Translations under genes and position numbers: made by a program
The notes under the pieces: generated by a model
Told to the model about the DNA's origin: nothing
The model's database searches: none
Seen by the model: only the letters and a program-made list of their open reading frames with translations
Shown: positions 8,393-16,842 of the stretch, piece by piece
Position numbering within the stretch: position 1 is the first letter of the stretch
Layout: each line of letters starts with the position of its first letter
From: Yinghuangia sp051388915
Lineage (GTDB): Bacteria; Actinomycetota; Actinomycetes; Streptomycetales; Streptomycetaceae
DNA: 64,000 nt
Assembly (NCBI RefSeq): GCF_051388915.1
Contig: NZ_JBPKBH010000002.1
Location: 434,001-498,000, forward strand
Reading direction: 5' to 3'

Positions 8393-8434
8393 GGGGGCGC
8401 CCCGCCGGGTCGGACGGCCCGGCGGGGCGCCCCC
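8393..8434 (+). terminator. Strong hairpin terminator after DUF6479-like gene
   Basis: GGGGGCGCCCCGCCGGG (8393-8409) pairs without mismatch with 8418-8434 across an 8-nt loop, a 17-bp GC stem beginning 5 bp after the stop codon. There is no T run, as is usual in actinobacteria. Confidence 0.85.
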
Positions 8435-8510
8435 TTGCCCGGTTCGTCACCGGACCGGCGTGCTTCCGTGGCACGTGGTCGACGCGCTGCGCACGCGTCC
8501 GTTGCACGCA

Positions 8511-8549
8511 TTCGTCGCACACGTTCGTCGCACACGTTCGTCGCACATC
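8511..8549. repeat. 13-bp tandem repeat, 3 copies
   Basis: TTCGTCGCACACG occurs at 8511, 8524 and, with changes at its end, 8537. It lies in the gap between the terminator at 8434 and the next small gene. No open frame of interest crosses it. Confidence 0.8.
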
Positions 8550-8778
8550 CGTCGCGGAGGGCCGCGGAATCGGAGGTGTGCGAGGGTTGAGTGCTGTCCT
8601 CTGGGACGCGCGTGAAGCATCCTCACCGGAGCAATCGGCGCAACCGCCACAAGAAAGCGTCGTTGCCCGAACAATCGGCTTAAAACTGCGGGAAGGCGCC
8701 GACAATAGAGGCCAGTACCCGGACTTTCCCGGCCGGGCGATCACGCGCACCGACCCGGTGGATGCCAGGAGGCGCGCG

Positions 8779-9015
8779 ATGGTGCCGACAATCGACCGCT
8801 ACGCCATAACCCTCACGGGGGGCCCGGGCGGTCCGCACACGCCGCCGATGGTACTGACCGTGCACCGCACCGAACTCCACGGTCCGGACGGCTTTCCGGT
8901 GTACAGCGACGCCAGCGGCCTGTTCCGTGTCCAGATTGCGGGCGACGTGGCGCGGCCGCTCACCGGGACCAAGTGCTTCGGCCACAAACTGCTGCATGCC
9001 GTACCGCTTCCGTAA
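8779..9015 (+). CDS. Small DUF6296-like protein
   Basis: Hypothetical protein of 78 residues. Its layout is RYAITLTGGPGG, then VLTVHRTELHGPDGFPVYSD, ending in HKLLHAVPLP. This recalls the DUF6296 family of small streptomycete proteins; the assignment is from memory and unverified. AGGAGG seven bases upstream of ATG 8779 marks the start clearly, although the frame is open further upstream. No signal peptide or membrane segment is seen. It opens a same-strand run with the DUF5709 gene and the YbdK-type ligase, 135 bp ahead of the former. Confidence 0.65.
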   Translation: MVPTIDRYAITLTGGPGGPHTPPMVLTVHRTELHGPDGFPVYSDASGLFRVQIAGDVARPLTGTKCFGHKLLHAVPLP

Positions 9016-9150
9016 CCAGTCCGCGCATTTCGTCTCGGACGCACGGTGACGGGAGCGTTGTCGCGTCGGCTCCGGCCGCATCGGACCGCCCGTCCCGGGT
9101 AGCCCCCGGGAAAGGAACGCGTGCGCAGCAGTCCGGAAAGGAGCCCTCTC

Positions 9151-9606
9151 ATGCCGCATCAGGAAAGGGGCGACGACGTCTACCAGCCGGTGAACTCGGA
9201 CGCCGGCAATCCCCCGAACGACGATCTGGACCTGCAAAACGCCCTGGACGAACGAACGCTCGACGACACACTGGACGAGGGCTACTCGCCGCCGGAACGC
9301 CCGCTCGCGGTCGAGGACTACGGCACGACGCAGGATGAACAGGCGTCCGGCGAACCGCTCGACCTGCGCCTGGCGCGCGAACAGCCCGAGGTGGCACCCT
9401 CCCCCGGCGACGGCATCGGCGATCTCGCGGAAGGCAACGGAGAGCCGGTGGACGGGCAGGTGGGCGACGAGCGCACCGGGCGACTGACCGATGACGAGGC
9501 GTCGTCGCGGTACGGATACCGGGGACTTGGGCACGACGTGGGTATCGACGGAGGTGCGGCGACGGCCGAGGAGGCGGCCGTGCACACGATCCCCGACGAG
9601 AGGTAG
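9151..9606 (+). CDS. DUF5709 family protein
   Basis: Acidic hydrophilic protein of 151 residues with the hallmark DUF5709 segment LDEGYSPPERPLAVEDYG followed by a TxxEQxxGExLDxRLAxE pattern. DUF5709 proteins are widespread in actinobacteria and have no established function; some are reported as stress-induced, which is recollection only. AAAGGAG seven bases upstream supports the ATG at 9151. The C-terminal part is rich in Gly, Asp and Glu, and no membrane segment is present. The stop is ten bases before the start of the next gene, so the two are probably co-transcribed. Confidence 0.82.
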   Translation: MPHQERGDDVYQPVNSDAGNPPNDDLDLQNALDERTLDDTLDEGYSPPERPLAVEDYGTTQDEQASGEPLDLRLAREQPEVAPSPGDGIGDLAEGNGEPVDGQVGDERTGRLTDDEASSRYGYRGLGHDVGIDGGAATAEEAAVHTIPDER

Positions 9607-9616
9607 GTCCGCCTAC

Positions 9617-10759
9617 ATGCGAGACGAACCGGCTCCGCCGTGGGACGCGACCCTCGGCGTCGAGGAGGAATTCCTCATCGCGGACCCGGTGCGCCTCGAA
9701 CCGCTGGCGGCCGTACCCGACATCCTGGACACCGTGGCCGAGCAGGCCGTCGCGGCCGAACTGAAGACGGAGTTGCTGGCCTCGCAGGTCGAGGCGGCGA
9801 CCGGGGTGTGCGGGACGCCGACCGCGCTGCGTAGCCAACTGGCCGAGTCCCGCCGGGCGTTGGCAGAGGCGGCGGCGGTGCACGGGGCCGTCGTCCTGTC
9901 CACCGGGTTCGCTCCGGACTCGTCGGACCGTGCCGTGCACGAGGTGTCGGCGGGCGAGCGCTACCGGCAGGTGGGCGACCTCTACCAGGCGGTGGCCACG
10001 GACTACTCGGCGTGCGGCTGCCATGTGCACGTGGGCGTCGGCGACCGCGGCACGGCGGTGGCGGTGGTCAACCACCTGCGGCCGTGGCTGCCGACGCTGC
10101 TGGCGCTGTCGGCGAACTCCCCCTTCGCGAACGGGCGGGACACGGGGTACGCGTCATGGCGCGCGGTGACCCAGTGCCGCTTTCCCGGGTTCGGAGTCCC
10201 GCCGTGGTTCCGCGATCTGGCGGCGTACGAACAGGCGTTGGCCCGCCGAGCGGAACTCGGGATCACCGTGGACGCGCGCATGACCTTCTGGGTCGCACGG
10301 CCGTCGGAGCACGTTCCGACGGTCGAAGTGCGCGTTGCGGACGCCCTCGCGACGGTCGATGAGACCGTCTTGCAGGCGGGGCTGGTCCGGGCGCTGGTGG
10401 TGCGGGCGCAGATGGACCTGAAGGCGGGACGGGAGGCCCCGCCGGGCGACCCGTCGGTGGCGGAGGCTGCCATGTGGTCTGCGGCGAGGTACGGGCTCGA
10501 CGGTTTCGGGGTGGATCCGTTCTCCGAACGCCGGGTGCCTGCCGACAAGTTGCTGGACGACCTGTTGGCGCACGTGGCCGACGCCCTGACCGAGACCGGG
10601 GACCGCGAGGAGGTGTTGGCGCTGGCCGCCGCGGTACGGAGCGAGGGGACGGGCGCCCGGCGGCAGCGGATCGCGGCGAAATCGGGCGGGCTGCGGGCTG
10701 CGGCCGACTTGGTCACCTTGCGGCCCGGACCGGACGGCGGCGACGGCTGGTCGCGGTGA
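9617..10759 (+). CDS. Carboxylate-amine ligase, YbdK/GCS2 type
   Basis: Glutamate-cysteine ligase family 2 protein of 380 residues, predicted to join a carboxylate to an amine with ATP. It starts with TLGVEEEFLIADP, the family N-terminus, and has the conserved CGCHVHVGVGDR segment and the later PTVEVRVADA stretch. E. coli YbdK shows only weak gamma-glutamylcysteine ligase activity. In actinobacteria relatives serve mycothiol, ergothioneine (EgtA) or unknown routes, so the substrate is uncertain. No other ergothioneine genes are nearby. The ATG is only ten bases past the DUF5709 stop. Its own stop codon lies inside the first unit of a 16-bp tandem array. Confidence 0.82.
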   Translation: MRDEPAPPWDATLGVEEEFLIADPVRLEPLAAVPDILDTVAEQAVAAELKTELLASQVEAATGVCGTPTALRSQLAESRRALAEAAAVHGAVVLSTGFAPDSSDRAVHEVSAGERYRQVGDLYQAVATDYSACGCHVHVGVGDRGTAVAVVNHLRPWLPTLLALSANSPFANGRDTGYASWRAVTQCRFPGFGVPPWFRDLAAYEQALARRAELGITVDARMTFWVARPSEHVPTVEVRVADALATVDETVLQAGLVRALVVRAQMDLKAGREAPPGDPSVAEAAMWSAARYGLDGFGVDPFSERRVPADKLLDDLLAHVADALTETGDREEVLALAAAVRSEGTGARRQRIAAKSGGLRAAADLVTLRPGPDGGDGWSR

Positions 10760-10884
10760 CGGCTGGTTTCCCGTGAAGGCGGGATTTTGTGAAGGCGGGA
10801 TTCCGTGAAGGCCGGTTTCTGTAAAGGCCGGTTTGTGTGAAGGCCCGATTCCGTGACGGCCCGTTTCTGTGCAGGCCGGTTGCC
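10756..10884. repeat. 16-bp tandem array, about 8 copies, overlapping a stop codon
   Basis: Seven consecutive 16-bp units of the form GTGAAGGCCGGTTTCT run from 10773 to 10884 with few substitutions and no indels. A preceding 17-bp version (10756-10772) contains the TGA of the YbdK-type gene. The array fills most of the space before the convergent TetR gene. Confidence 0.9.
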
Positions 10885-10916
10885 GGTGAGGGTTGGCTGC
10901 GGCAGTGCGGGGCCGG

Positions 10917-11552
10917 TCAGACGTCGCAGAGTTGGGGCACGAGCGTCGCGTACGTCCACTCCTCCCACTCCCGCGGCGTCCAACCGCGTTCCCGGACGAA
11001 GAGCAGGTACAGCTCGGTGCTCAGCATGGCGTAGAGCAGGTCCGCGGCGCGTGCGGGTGGGACGTCCGGCCGCGCGCCCGGCTTGGCGGTCAGGGCCGCC
11101 GCGGCCGCGGACTGCACGACGAAGCGCGGGTCGGTGCCACTCGGCCACAGGGCCGCCACATCGGGGTCGGTGGCCACGGCCGCGGCGACCATCTCGGTGA
11201 TGGGCGCGACGCGTTGGAGCACCGCACGGGTCCCGGCGATGTGCGCGCGCAGATGTTCGGTCGCGGTCGGCGCGGCCAGCGCGTCCCGGAACCAGGGGCG
11301 GTCCATGGTGGCCACCGGTTCGTCGTCGCCGGCGATCGTGACGTCGACGAGTTCCTTGAGCAGCGCCCGCTTGTTGCCGAAGACGAAGTAGATCGTCTGG
11401 ACGGCGACACCGGCCTCCTTCGCGACCTCTTGCAGGGTGGTCGCCCCGTAGCCCTGCGCGGTGAACAGGGTGTGTGCCGCATCGACGATCCGGCGGCGCG
11501 TCTGCCGCGCCTTCTCGGCCTGTTTCCCGCGGCCGCCCTTGACTGGACTCAT
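10917..11552 (-). CDS. TetR-family transcriptional regulator
   Basis: TetR/AcrR repressor of 211 residues. The N-terminal helix-turn-helix spans about residues 18-64 with RIVDAAHTLFTAQGYGATT, then LQEVAKEAGVAVQTIYFVFGNK, and the remaining helices would bind a ligand. The basic start MSPVKGGRGKQAEKARQ is usual. The gene faces away from the small monooxygenase-like gene at 11674. The 121-bp gap between them carries clear CTCTAGAG/CTAGAGTT palindromes, so autoregulation and control of 11674-12956 are likely. The effector is unknown. Confidence 0.88.
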   Translation of the reverse strand: MSPVKGGRGKQAEKARQTRRRIVDAAHTLFTAQGYGATTLQEVAKEAGVAVQTIYFVFGNKRALLKELVDVTIAGDDEPVATMDRPWFRDALAAPTATEHLRAHIAGTRAVLQRVAPITEMVAAAVATDPDVAALWPSGTDPRFVVQSAAAAALTAKPGARPDVPPARAADLLYAMLSTELYLLFVRERGWTPREWEEWTYATLVPQLCDV

Positions 11553-11565
11553 GACTGGAGTGTAG

Positions 11566-11596
11566 CTCTAGAGTATCGACTAGAGTTCAACTCTAG
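11566..11596. promoter_or_regulatory. Likely operator for the divergent TetR regulator
   Basis: CTCTAGAG (11566-11573) is followed by the perfect 17-bp palindrome CTAGAGTTCAACTCTAG at 11580-11596, giving three related CTAGAG half-sites in 31 bp. They lie 14-44 bp upstream of the TetR start, in the divergent promoter region, and are unlike the surrounding GC-rich sequence. Confidence 0.7.
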
Positions 11597-11673
11597 AGAT
11601 AAGCGCCAGATATCAGCGCTGGTACCAGGTGCCAGAGATCGGCACACCCCGCACCCGCAGAGGAGCCACCGTC

Positions 11674-11964
11674 ATGAGCGTCGTCCGCATGGTCCGCTTC
11701 AGGACCGACCCCGCCGACACCGACGAGATGCTGACCCGCCGCGCGGCCATGATCGACGTCGTCCGCGCCAAAGTCCCCGGCCTGATCGAGGCGCGGCTGT
11801 CCCGCCTGGAGGACGGCTCCTGGATCGACCAGTGGCAGTACGCGACCGCCGCGGACGCCGAGGCGGCCGTCGCCGACGCCGACGAAATCCCCCAGGTGCG
11901 CGCCGCGTTCGCCCTCGTCACCGAGCCCGTGGGCGAGATGGCCGAGGTCGTCGACGTCCGCTGA
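11674..11964 (+). CDS. Antibiotic biosynthesis monooxygenase-like small protein
   Basis: Protein of 96 residues predicted to form a dimeric alpha/beta barrel. It has the pattern VRMVRFRTDPADTDEML, then VPGLIEARLSRLEDGSWIDQWQYAT, typical of ABM-domain proteins. Such domains act as cofactor-free monooxygenases, heme-degrading enzymes or ligand-binding modules. AGGAG eight bases upstream fixes the ATG at 11674. It is the first gene divergent from the TetR regulator and lies 59 bp ahead of the saccharopine-dehydrogenase-like gene, so the two probably share a transcript controlled by that regulator. Confidence 0.7.
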   Translation: MSVVRMVRFRTDPADTDEMLTRRAAMIDVVRAKVPGLIEARLSRLEDGSWIDQWQYATAADAEAAVADADEIPQVRAAFALVTEPVGEMAEVVDVR

Positions 11965-12023
11965 ACGCGCCGAAGCCCGCACGACGCACGAGGCGCCACG
12001 TACACCCCGGAAGGAACAGCGCG

Positions 12024-12956
12024 ATGAAAGTCCTGGTACTCGGCGGCTACGGAGCCGTCGGCCGGCACGTGGTGGCCGTGCTGCGCGATGCGGGCGACAC
12101 CGCGTACACCGCGGGCCGCAACCCCGCCCGCGCCGACCGCGTCGTGGACCTGCGGCAGGGCGGCCTGGCCCCGGCCGCGCTGAAGGGAATCGACGTCGTC
12201 GTCAACGCCGCAGGGGTCGAGCGCCCGCACCTCGTCACGCAGGCGACCGATGCGGGCGCCGCGTTCGTGGACATGACCGCCTCCACCGCGTACGTGCACG
12301 CGGTGGAGGCGATGTCCCCGGCGGGGCCGGTTCTGCTCAGCGTCGGCCTGGCGCCGGGTCTGACCACGCTGCTCGCGACCGCCGCGTACGCCGACGCGCC
12401 CGGCCCGGTGGACATCGCCCTCGTGCTCGGCGCGGGCGAGAAGCACGGCCCGGCCGCGACCGCGTGGACTTACGACCTGATCGGCCGGCACTTCCCCGAC
12501 ACCGAAGGGGGCCCTCCACTGCGCAACTACACGCGCGGCCGGGCCTTCGAGCTCCCCGGGCTGGGCAAACGGCGGCTCTACCGTACGGACTTCTCCGATC
12601 AGCACACCCTCACGCGCGACCTGGGCGCGCCCGTTCGCACGTACTTCGGCCTCGACTCGCGCGCCGCTACGGCCGCGCTCGCGCTACTGACCCGCGTACC
12701 GGGCGGCTCGCGCGCGCCACGCGGGCTGCACGTGCCGGGCAGCGACCGGTGGGTGGCGTACGCCCGCTCCGCCTCCGGCCGCGCCCACTGGGCCGAGGGC
12801 CGCTCGCAGTCGCTCGCCACCGCCTTGGTGACCGTTGCGGCCGTACGTCGAACAGTCAGCCTGGGAGCGGGAGTTCACCACCTCACCAAGGTGCTCGCAC
12901 TCGAAGAGGCAGCCGCAGAGGAAGGCATCACCCTCCACATCCCGGCCACACGATGA
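12024..12956 (+). CDS. Saccharopine dehydrogenase-like NAD(P)-binding protein
   Basis: Protein of 310 residues with an N-terminal Rossmann fold: VLVLGGYGAVGRHVVAVLRD at 3-22, then TAGRNPARADRVVDLRQ. The following VVVNAAGVERPHLVTQATD is typical of saccharopine-dehydrogenase-like reductases. The C-terminal half is not clearly like lysine-pathway enzymes, so it is better read as an oxidoreductase of unknown substrate. GGAAGGA precedes the ATG. It probably forms an operon with the ABM-like gene under the TetR regulator. It converges on the exporter at 12977 with only 20 bp between the stops. Confidence 0.75.
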   Translation: MKVLVLGGYGAVGRHVVAVLRDAGDTAYTAGRNPARADRVVDLRQGGLAPAALKGIDVVVNAAGVERPHLVTQATDAGAAFVDMTASTAYVHAVEAMSPAGPVLLSVGLAPGLTTLLATAAYADAPGPVDIALVLGAGEKHGPAATAWTYDLIGRHFPDTEGGPPLRNYTRGRAFELPGLGKRRLYRTDFSDQHTLTRDLGAPVRTYFGLDSRAATAALALLTRVPGGSRAPRGLHVPGSDRWVAYARSASGRAHWAEGRSQSLATALVTVAAVRRTVSLGAGVHHLTKVLALEEAAAEEGITLHIPATR

Positions 12957-12976
12957 CCAGGCGCGGCGACGGCCGG

Positions 12977-14611
12977 TCACACAGCCGTACGCCCGCCCCC
13001 ACTCGGCCCGCCGTCCGCCGCCGCACCCCCGGGAGCCGACCCGTCCCCGGCACCTCCGCCCTCCGGCCCCCCGTCCCCCAAAACCCGCGTCCCCGGATGG
13101 AACAGACACGCAAGGAAGCTCAAAACCAAGGCCGCCGCCATGGCGTAGAGGACCGCCTGCGTAGCCTCCGCATAATCCCGCTGAATCTCCGGCCAGACCC
13201 GCTGCACGAGTTCCGCCGTCGGCCCGCTCCCCGTGTGGTCGCCGCCGCCCGCGCCGGTGATGCTGTCGCCGAGCGCGTCGCCGACCGCGCGTGCCTCGGC
13301 GGCGGGGAGTCCTTCGTCCCGCAGTGTGTCGGTGATGCGGTCGGCGGTGGTGTGCACGAGGAGGGTGCCGAGGGCGGCCATGCCGAGGGCGGAGGCGAAG
13401 TTGCGCACCGTCTGGGTGATGCCGGTGACCTCGCCGTACGAGGCCCCGATCGAACGGTTGACCGCGTCCGTCGACGCCGGACCGAGCAGCAGCCCGATCC
13501 CGGCCCCGGCCATGACGATGTAGAACCACTGCGCGCCGAGCGAAAGGTCGGTGGCCGTGTGCCCCCACAGCGCGAACCCGCCCGCGCTGACGAGGGTTCC
13601 GGCGAGCATCGACGGCTTGGCGCCGCGTTTGTCGAGGACACGTCCGCCGATCTGCGCGGCGGGGCCGAACCCGGCGAAGAAGATCAGCAGGTACAGCCCG
13701 GCCTCGGACGCGGACGAGCCGAGCGCGACCTGCGAGTACACCGACGCGAAGAAGAACACCGGGACGAAGGCGATCATCGCGAAGAACAGCACCGCGTTGT
13801 CGGCGGAGAATGCGCGGTCCCGGAACACGCGGACCTTGATCAGCGGGACCTCGGTGCGCAACTCTACGGCCACGAACGCCGCGAGCAGCACCAAGCCGCC
13901 GACGATGCACGCCCACGTGGCGGCACTCCCCCAGCCCCACGACTGGGCCTGCTGGAGTCCCAGCACCGCGGCGGCCATTCCACCCGCCACCAGGGCCGCA
14001 CCCGGCAGGTCGAGCGGTTCGCGCCGGTGCTCCGTGCGGATGTCGGCGCGCAGCGTGAGCACCACGGCCACGATCGCGACCGGGATGTTGACCCAGAAGA
14101 TGCCGCGCCACGTCCACGTGGTGAGCCAGCCGCCGAGGATCGGCCCGACCGCCGTGAGGCCGCCCGACAGGCCGAAGAACAGCGCGAGGGCGCGCCCGCG
14201 TTCCTCGACCGGGAACACCGAGACCACGATCGCGAGCGCCGCCGGGAACATGAGCGCGCCGCCGATGCCCTGCGTGGCCCGGAATGCCACCAGCCACGTC
14301 TGCGCGATGTCCCCGGACGGCGCTGCGCCGCACAGGGCCGAGGACACCGCGAAGACCGCGATGCCGACGAGCACCATGCGGCGGTGGCCGAGGACGTCCG
14401 ACAGCCGCCCGCCGAGCGCGAACGCGGCGGCCATCGCGAGGAGGTACGCGTTGACGACCCACTGCACGCCCGTGGCGGTCAGACCCAGTTCGCGCACGAT
14501 GTCGGGCGCCGCGATCGACACGATCGACTGGTCGATGAAGGTCATCGACACGGCGAAGAGCATGGCCGCGAGCGCGGTGTAGCGGCCGCCGCGGGCGGCG
14601 AAACGGTTCAT
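12977..14611 (-). CDS. MFS drug exporter, DHA2 (EmrB/QacA) type, 14 membrane spans
   Basis: Proton-driven major facilitator exporter of 544 residues with about 14 membrane segments. It shows the DHA2 first helix motif (FAVSMTFIDQSIVSIAAPDI), the motif-A region GGRLSDVLGHRRM and motif C in GGLTAVGPILGGWL. The likely role is efflux of a drug or a secondary metabolite at the cytoplasmic membrane. The last 50 residues are Gly/Pro-rich and cytoplasmic. GAGGAG upstream supports the ATG at 14611. The gene starts 29 bp after the stop of the DNA ligase gene on the same strand, so read-through is possible, but a joint function is not evident. Confidence 0.88.
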   Translation of the reverse strand: MNRFAARGGRYTALAAMLFAVSMTFIDQSIVSIAAPDIVRELGLTATGVQWVVNAYLLAMAAAFALGGRLSDVLGHRRMVLVGIAVFAVSSALCGAAPSGDIAQTWLVAFRATQGIGGALMFPAALAIVVSVFPVEERGRALALFFGLSGGLTAVGPILGGWLTTWTWRGIFWVNIPVAIVAVVLTLRADIRTEHRREPLDLPGAALVAGGMAAAVLGLQQAQSWGWGSAATWACIVGGLVLLAAFVAVELRTEVPLIKVRVFRDRAFSADNAVLFFAMIAFVPVFFFASVYSQVALGSSASEAGLYLLIFFAGFGPAAQIGGRVLDKRGAKPSMLAGTLVSAGGFALWGHTATDLSLGAQWFYIVMAGAGIGLLLGPASTDAVNRSIGASYGEVTGITQTVRNFASALGMAALGTLLVHTTADRITDTLRDEGLPAAEARAVGDALGDSITGAGGGDHTGSGPTAELVQRVWPEIQRDYAEATQAVLYAMAAALVLSFLACLFHPGTRVLGDGGPEGGGAGDGSAPGGAAADGGPSGGGRTAV

Positions 14612-14640
14612 GCGGGCAGTCTCCTCGGCGGCCGCGGGCG

Positions 14641-15702
14641 CTACGCGTTCAGGACGTCCGCGAGATCGTACCGCGCGGGCTCGGCGAGTTGCGCGTAGGT
14701 GCAGTCGGCGGCGTCCTTGTCCGGGCGCCAGCGCCGGAATCGCGTCGTGTGCCGGAACCGGTCGCCCTGGGTGTGGTCGTACGCCACCTCGCACACCAAC
14801 TCGGGGCGCAGCGGCACCCAGTCCAGCGTGCGCCCGCCCGTCCAGCGGCTCACCGCGCCCGGCAGGCGGTCGGTCTCGTGTGCCTCGGCCTCGGCCCAGC
14901 GCGCCCAGGGGTGCTCGGACAGGTCCTCGATGCGGTGAGGCTGGAGCTCGTCGACGAGTTCGGCGCGACGAGCCATGGTGAAGGACGAACTGACGCCGAC
15001 GTTTTGCAGGCGCCCGCTGTCGTCGTACAGCCCGAGCAGCAGCGAGCCGACGATCGGCCCGGACTTGTGCTCGCGGTACCCGGCCACGACGCAGTCGGCC
15101 GTGCGCTCGTGCTTGACCTTGACCATCGCGCGTTCATCGGGGAGGTAGCGACCCGCCGGGTCCTTGGCCACGATGCCGTCGAGGCCGGCGCCCTCGAACC
15201 GCTCGAACCACGCGGCGGCGACCTCGGGGTCGTCGGTCGCGGGGGCGAGGTGCACGGGCGGCGGCGTGTGGGCGAGCGCGCGTTCCAGGGCCGCGCGACG
15301 TTCGGTCAGCGGCCGTTCCATGTAGGAGTCGTCGCCGAGCGCGAGCAGGTCGAACGCGACGAACGACGCCGGCGTCGTCTCGGCCAGATGCCGTACGCGC
15401 GACTCCGCCGGGTGGATGCGGTCCTGCAACCGGTCGAAGTCGAGGTGGTCCCCGGTTGCGATGACGAGCTCGCCGTCCAGCACGCAGCGCTCGGGCAGGA
15501 GCCGCAACGCGGCGTCCACGACGTCGGGGAAGTAGCGGTCGAGCGGCTTGGTGTTGCGGCTGCCGATCAGCACCTCGTCGCCGTCGCGGAAGACGATGGC
15601 GCGGAAGCCGTCCCACTTCGCCTCGTAGTGCATGCCGGGCGGAATCCGGGCGGCGGCCTTGGCGAGCATCGGCTTGACCGGTGGCATGACGGGAAGGCGC
15701 AT
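14641..15702 (-). CDS. ligC: ATP-dependent DNA ligase, LigC type
   Basis: ATP-dependent DNA ligase of 353 residues, the minimal two-domain form (adenylation domain and OB fold) without other repair domains. The nucleotidyltransferase motif EAKWDGFRA places the adenylated lysine at residue 29. Later motifs DGELVI, FVAFDLLAL, LDGIVAKD and VKVKHERTADCVV occur in order. Mycobacterial LigC proteins work in excision repair and as backup to end joining. ATG 15702 is chosen over an in-frame codon 21 bp upstream because it begins the conserved region; either is possible. It is divergent from the LigD-type polymerase gene across a 96-bp AT-richer spacer. No Ku gene is seen. Confidence 0.88.
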   Translation of the reverse strand: MRLPVMPPVKPMLAKAAARIPPGMHYEAKWDGFRAIVFRDGDEVLIGSRNTKPLDRYFPDVVDAALRLLPERCVLDGELVIATGDHLDFDRLQDRIHPAESRVRHLAETTPASFVAFDLLALGDDSYMERPLTERRAALERALAHTPPPVHLAPATDDPEVAAAWFERFEGAGLDGIVAKDPAGRYLPDERAMVKVKHERTADCVVAGYREHKSGPIVGSLLLGLYDDSGRLQNVGVSSSFTMARRAELVDELQPHRIEDLSEHPWARWAEAEAHETDRLPGAVSRWTGGRTLDWVPLRPELVCEVAYDHTQGDRFRHTTRFRRWRPDKDAADCTYAQLAEPARYDLADVLNA

Positions 15703-15798
15703 GGCCACAGTCTGCCGCGACAAACCCCCACAAACTCATAGCAACACCAGATAACTCCAAATACGCCGCCAATCACCCACCGCTGGTTACTCTGAGGC

Positions 15799-16815
15799 AT
15801 GAGCGCTGCCGAGCAACTGGAGATCGACGGCAGGTCCGTCCGGCTGAGCAACGCCGACAAGGTGTACTTCCCCGAGCGCGGCTTCACCAAGGGCGACATC
15901 GTCCGGTACGTCATGGCCGTCGGCCCGGGCATGCTCCGCGCGTTGGCCGACCGGCCGACGACGCTGGAGCGGTACCCGGACGGCGTGCACGGCGAGTCCT
16001 TCTACCAAAAGCGCGTGCCGAAGTACCTGCCGGAATGGATCCCGACCGCGCGCATCCGGTTCCCGAGCGGACGCACGGCGGACGAGATGTGCCCCGACAG
16101 CGTCGCCGCGCTCGTCTGGGCCGCGAACCTGGGCTGCCTGACCTTCCACCCCTGGCCGGTGCGCCGCCCCGACACCGAGCACCCCGACGAACTGCGCATC
16201 GACCTCGACCCGCAGCCCGGCACCGATTTCGCGGACGCCGTCCGCGCCGCGCACGAGATGCGGGGCGTCCTCGCGGACCACGGCCTCACCGCCTGGCCCA
16301 AGACCTCCGGCGGCCGCGGCCTGCACCTCTTCGTCCCGATCCGCCCGAAGTGGACCTTCGTCGAGGTACGCCGCGCGGTCATCGCCCTCGGCCGCGAACT
16401 CGAAACGCGCATGCCGGACCACGTGACGATGTCGTGGTGGAAGGAGGAACGCGGCCAGAAGGTCTTCGTCGACTACAACCAGATGGCGCGCGACCGCACC
16501 ATCGCCAGCGCGTACTCCGTACGCGCCAACCCCCGGGCCACCGTCTCCGCCCCGCTCACCTGGGACGAACTCGACGACGCCCACCCGGACGACTTCGACA
16601 TCGCCACCATGCCGGAGCGCTTCGCGCGCCTGGGCGACCTCCACGCCGAGATGCCGAACAACCCCTGCGACCTGACCCCCGCGCTGACCCTGGCCGACCG
16701 CCACACCCGGGACCAGTCCCTGGGCGACCTCCCCTACCCCCCGGACCACCCCAAAATGCCCGGCGAACCCCCCAGAGTCCAACCCAGCCGAGCCCGTCCT
16801 CCGGAAACCCCGTAG
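15799..16815 (+). CDS. LigD-type polymerase domain protein (stand-alone PolDom/PrimPol)
   Basis: Stand-alone archaeo-eukaryotic primase-type polymerase of 338 residues, related to the polymerase domain of LigD. The catalytic aspartates Asp135 and Asp137 sit in RIDLDPQPG. The nucleotide-binding SGGRGLH is at 170-176 and the third acidic residue is Asp225 in VFVDYNQ. These enzymes add ribonucleotides or deoxynucleotides in gap filling and end joining. The last 45 residues are Pro-rich and probably flexible. The start is at ATG 15799 just behind GAGG. Divergent pairing with LigC suggests a two-gene repair module. A 126-bp tandem array begins immediately after the gene. Confidence 0.88.
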   Translation: MSAAEQLEIDGRSVRLSNADKVYFPERGFTKGDIVRYVMAVGPGMLRALADRPTTLERYPDGVHGESFYQKRVPKYLPEWIPTARIRFPSGRTADEMCPDSVAALVWAANLGCLTFHPWPVRRPDTEHPDELRIDLDPQPGTDFADAVRAAHEMRGVLADHGLTAWPKTSGGRGLHLFVPIRPKWTFVEVRRAVIALGRELETRMPDHVTMSWWKEERGQKVFVDYNQMARDRTIASAYSVRANPRATVSAPLTWDELDDAHPDDFDIATMPERFARLGDLHAEMPNNPCDLTPALTLADRHTRDQSLGDLPYPPDHPKMPGEPPRVQPSRARPPETP

Positions 16816-16842
16816 CCCAGGGCCCAACCCGCCGCGCAGATC

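Noticed and set aside
9617..10759. Ergothioneine biosynthesis (EgtA) assignment
   Set aside because: The family fits, but no EgtB, EgtC, EgtD or EgtE genes are nearby, so the specific name is not justified.
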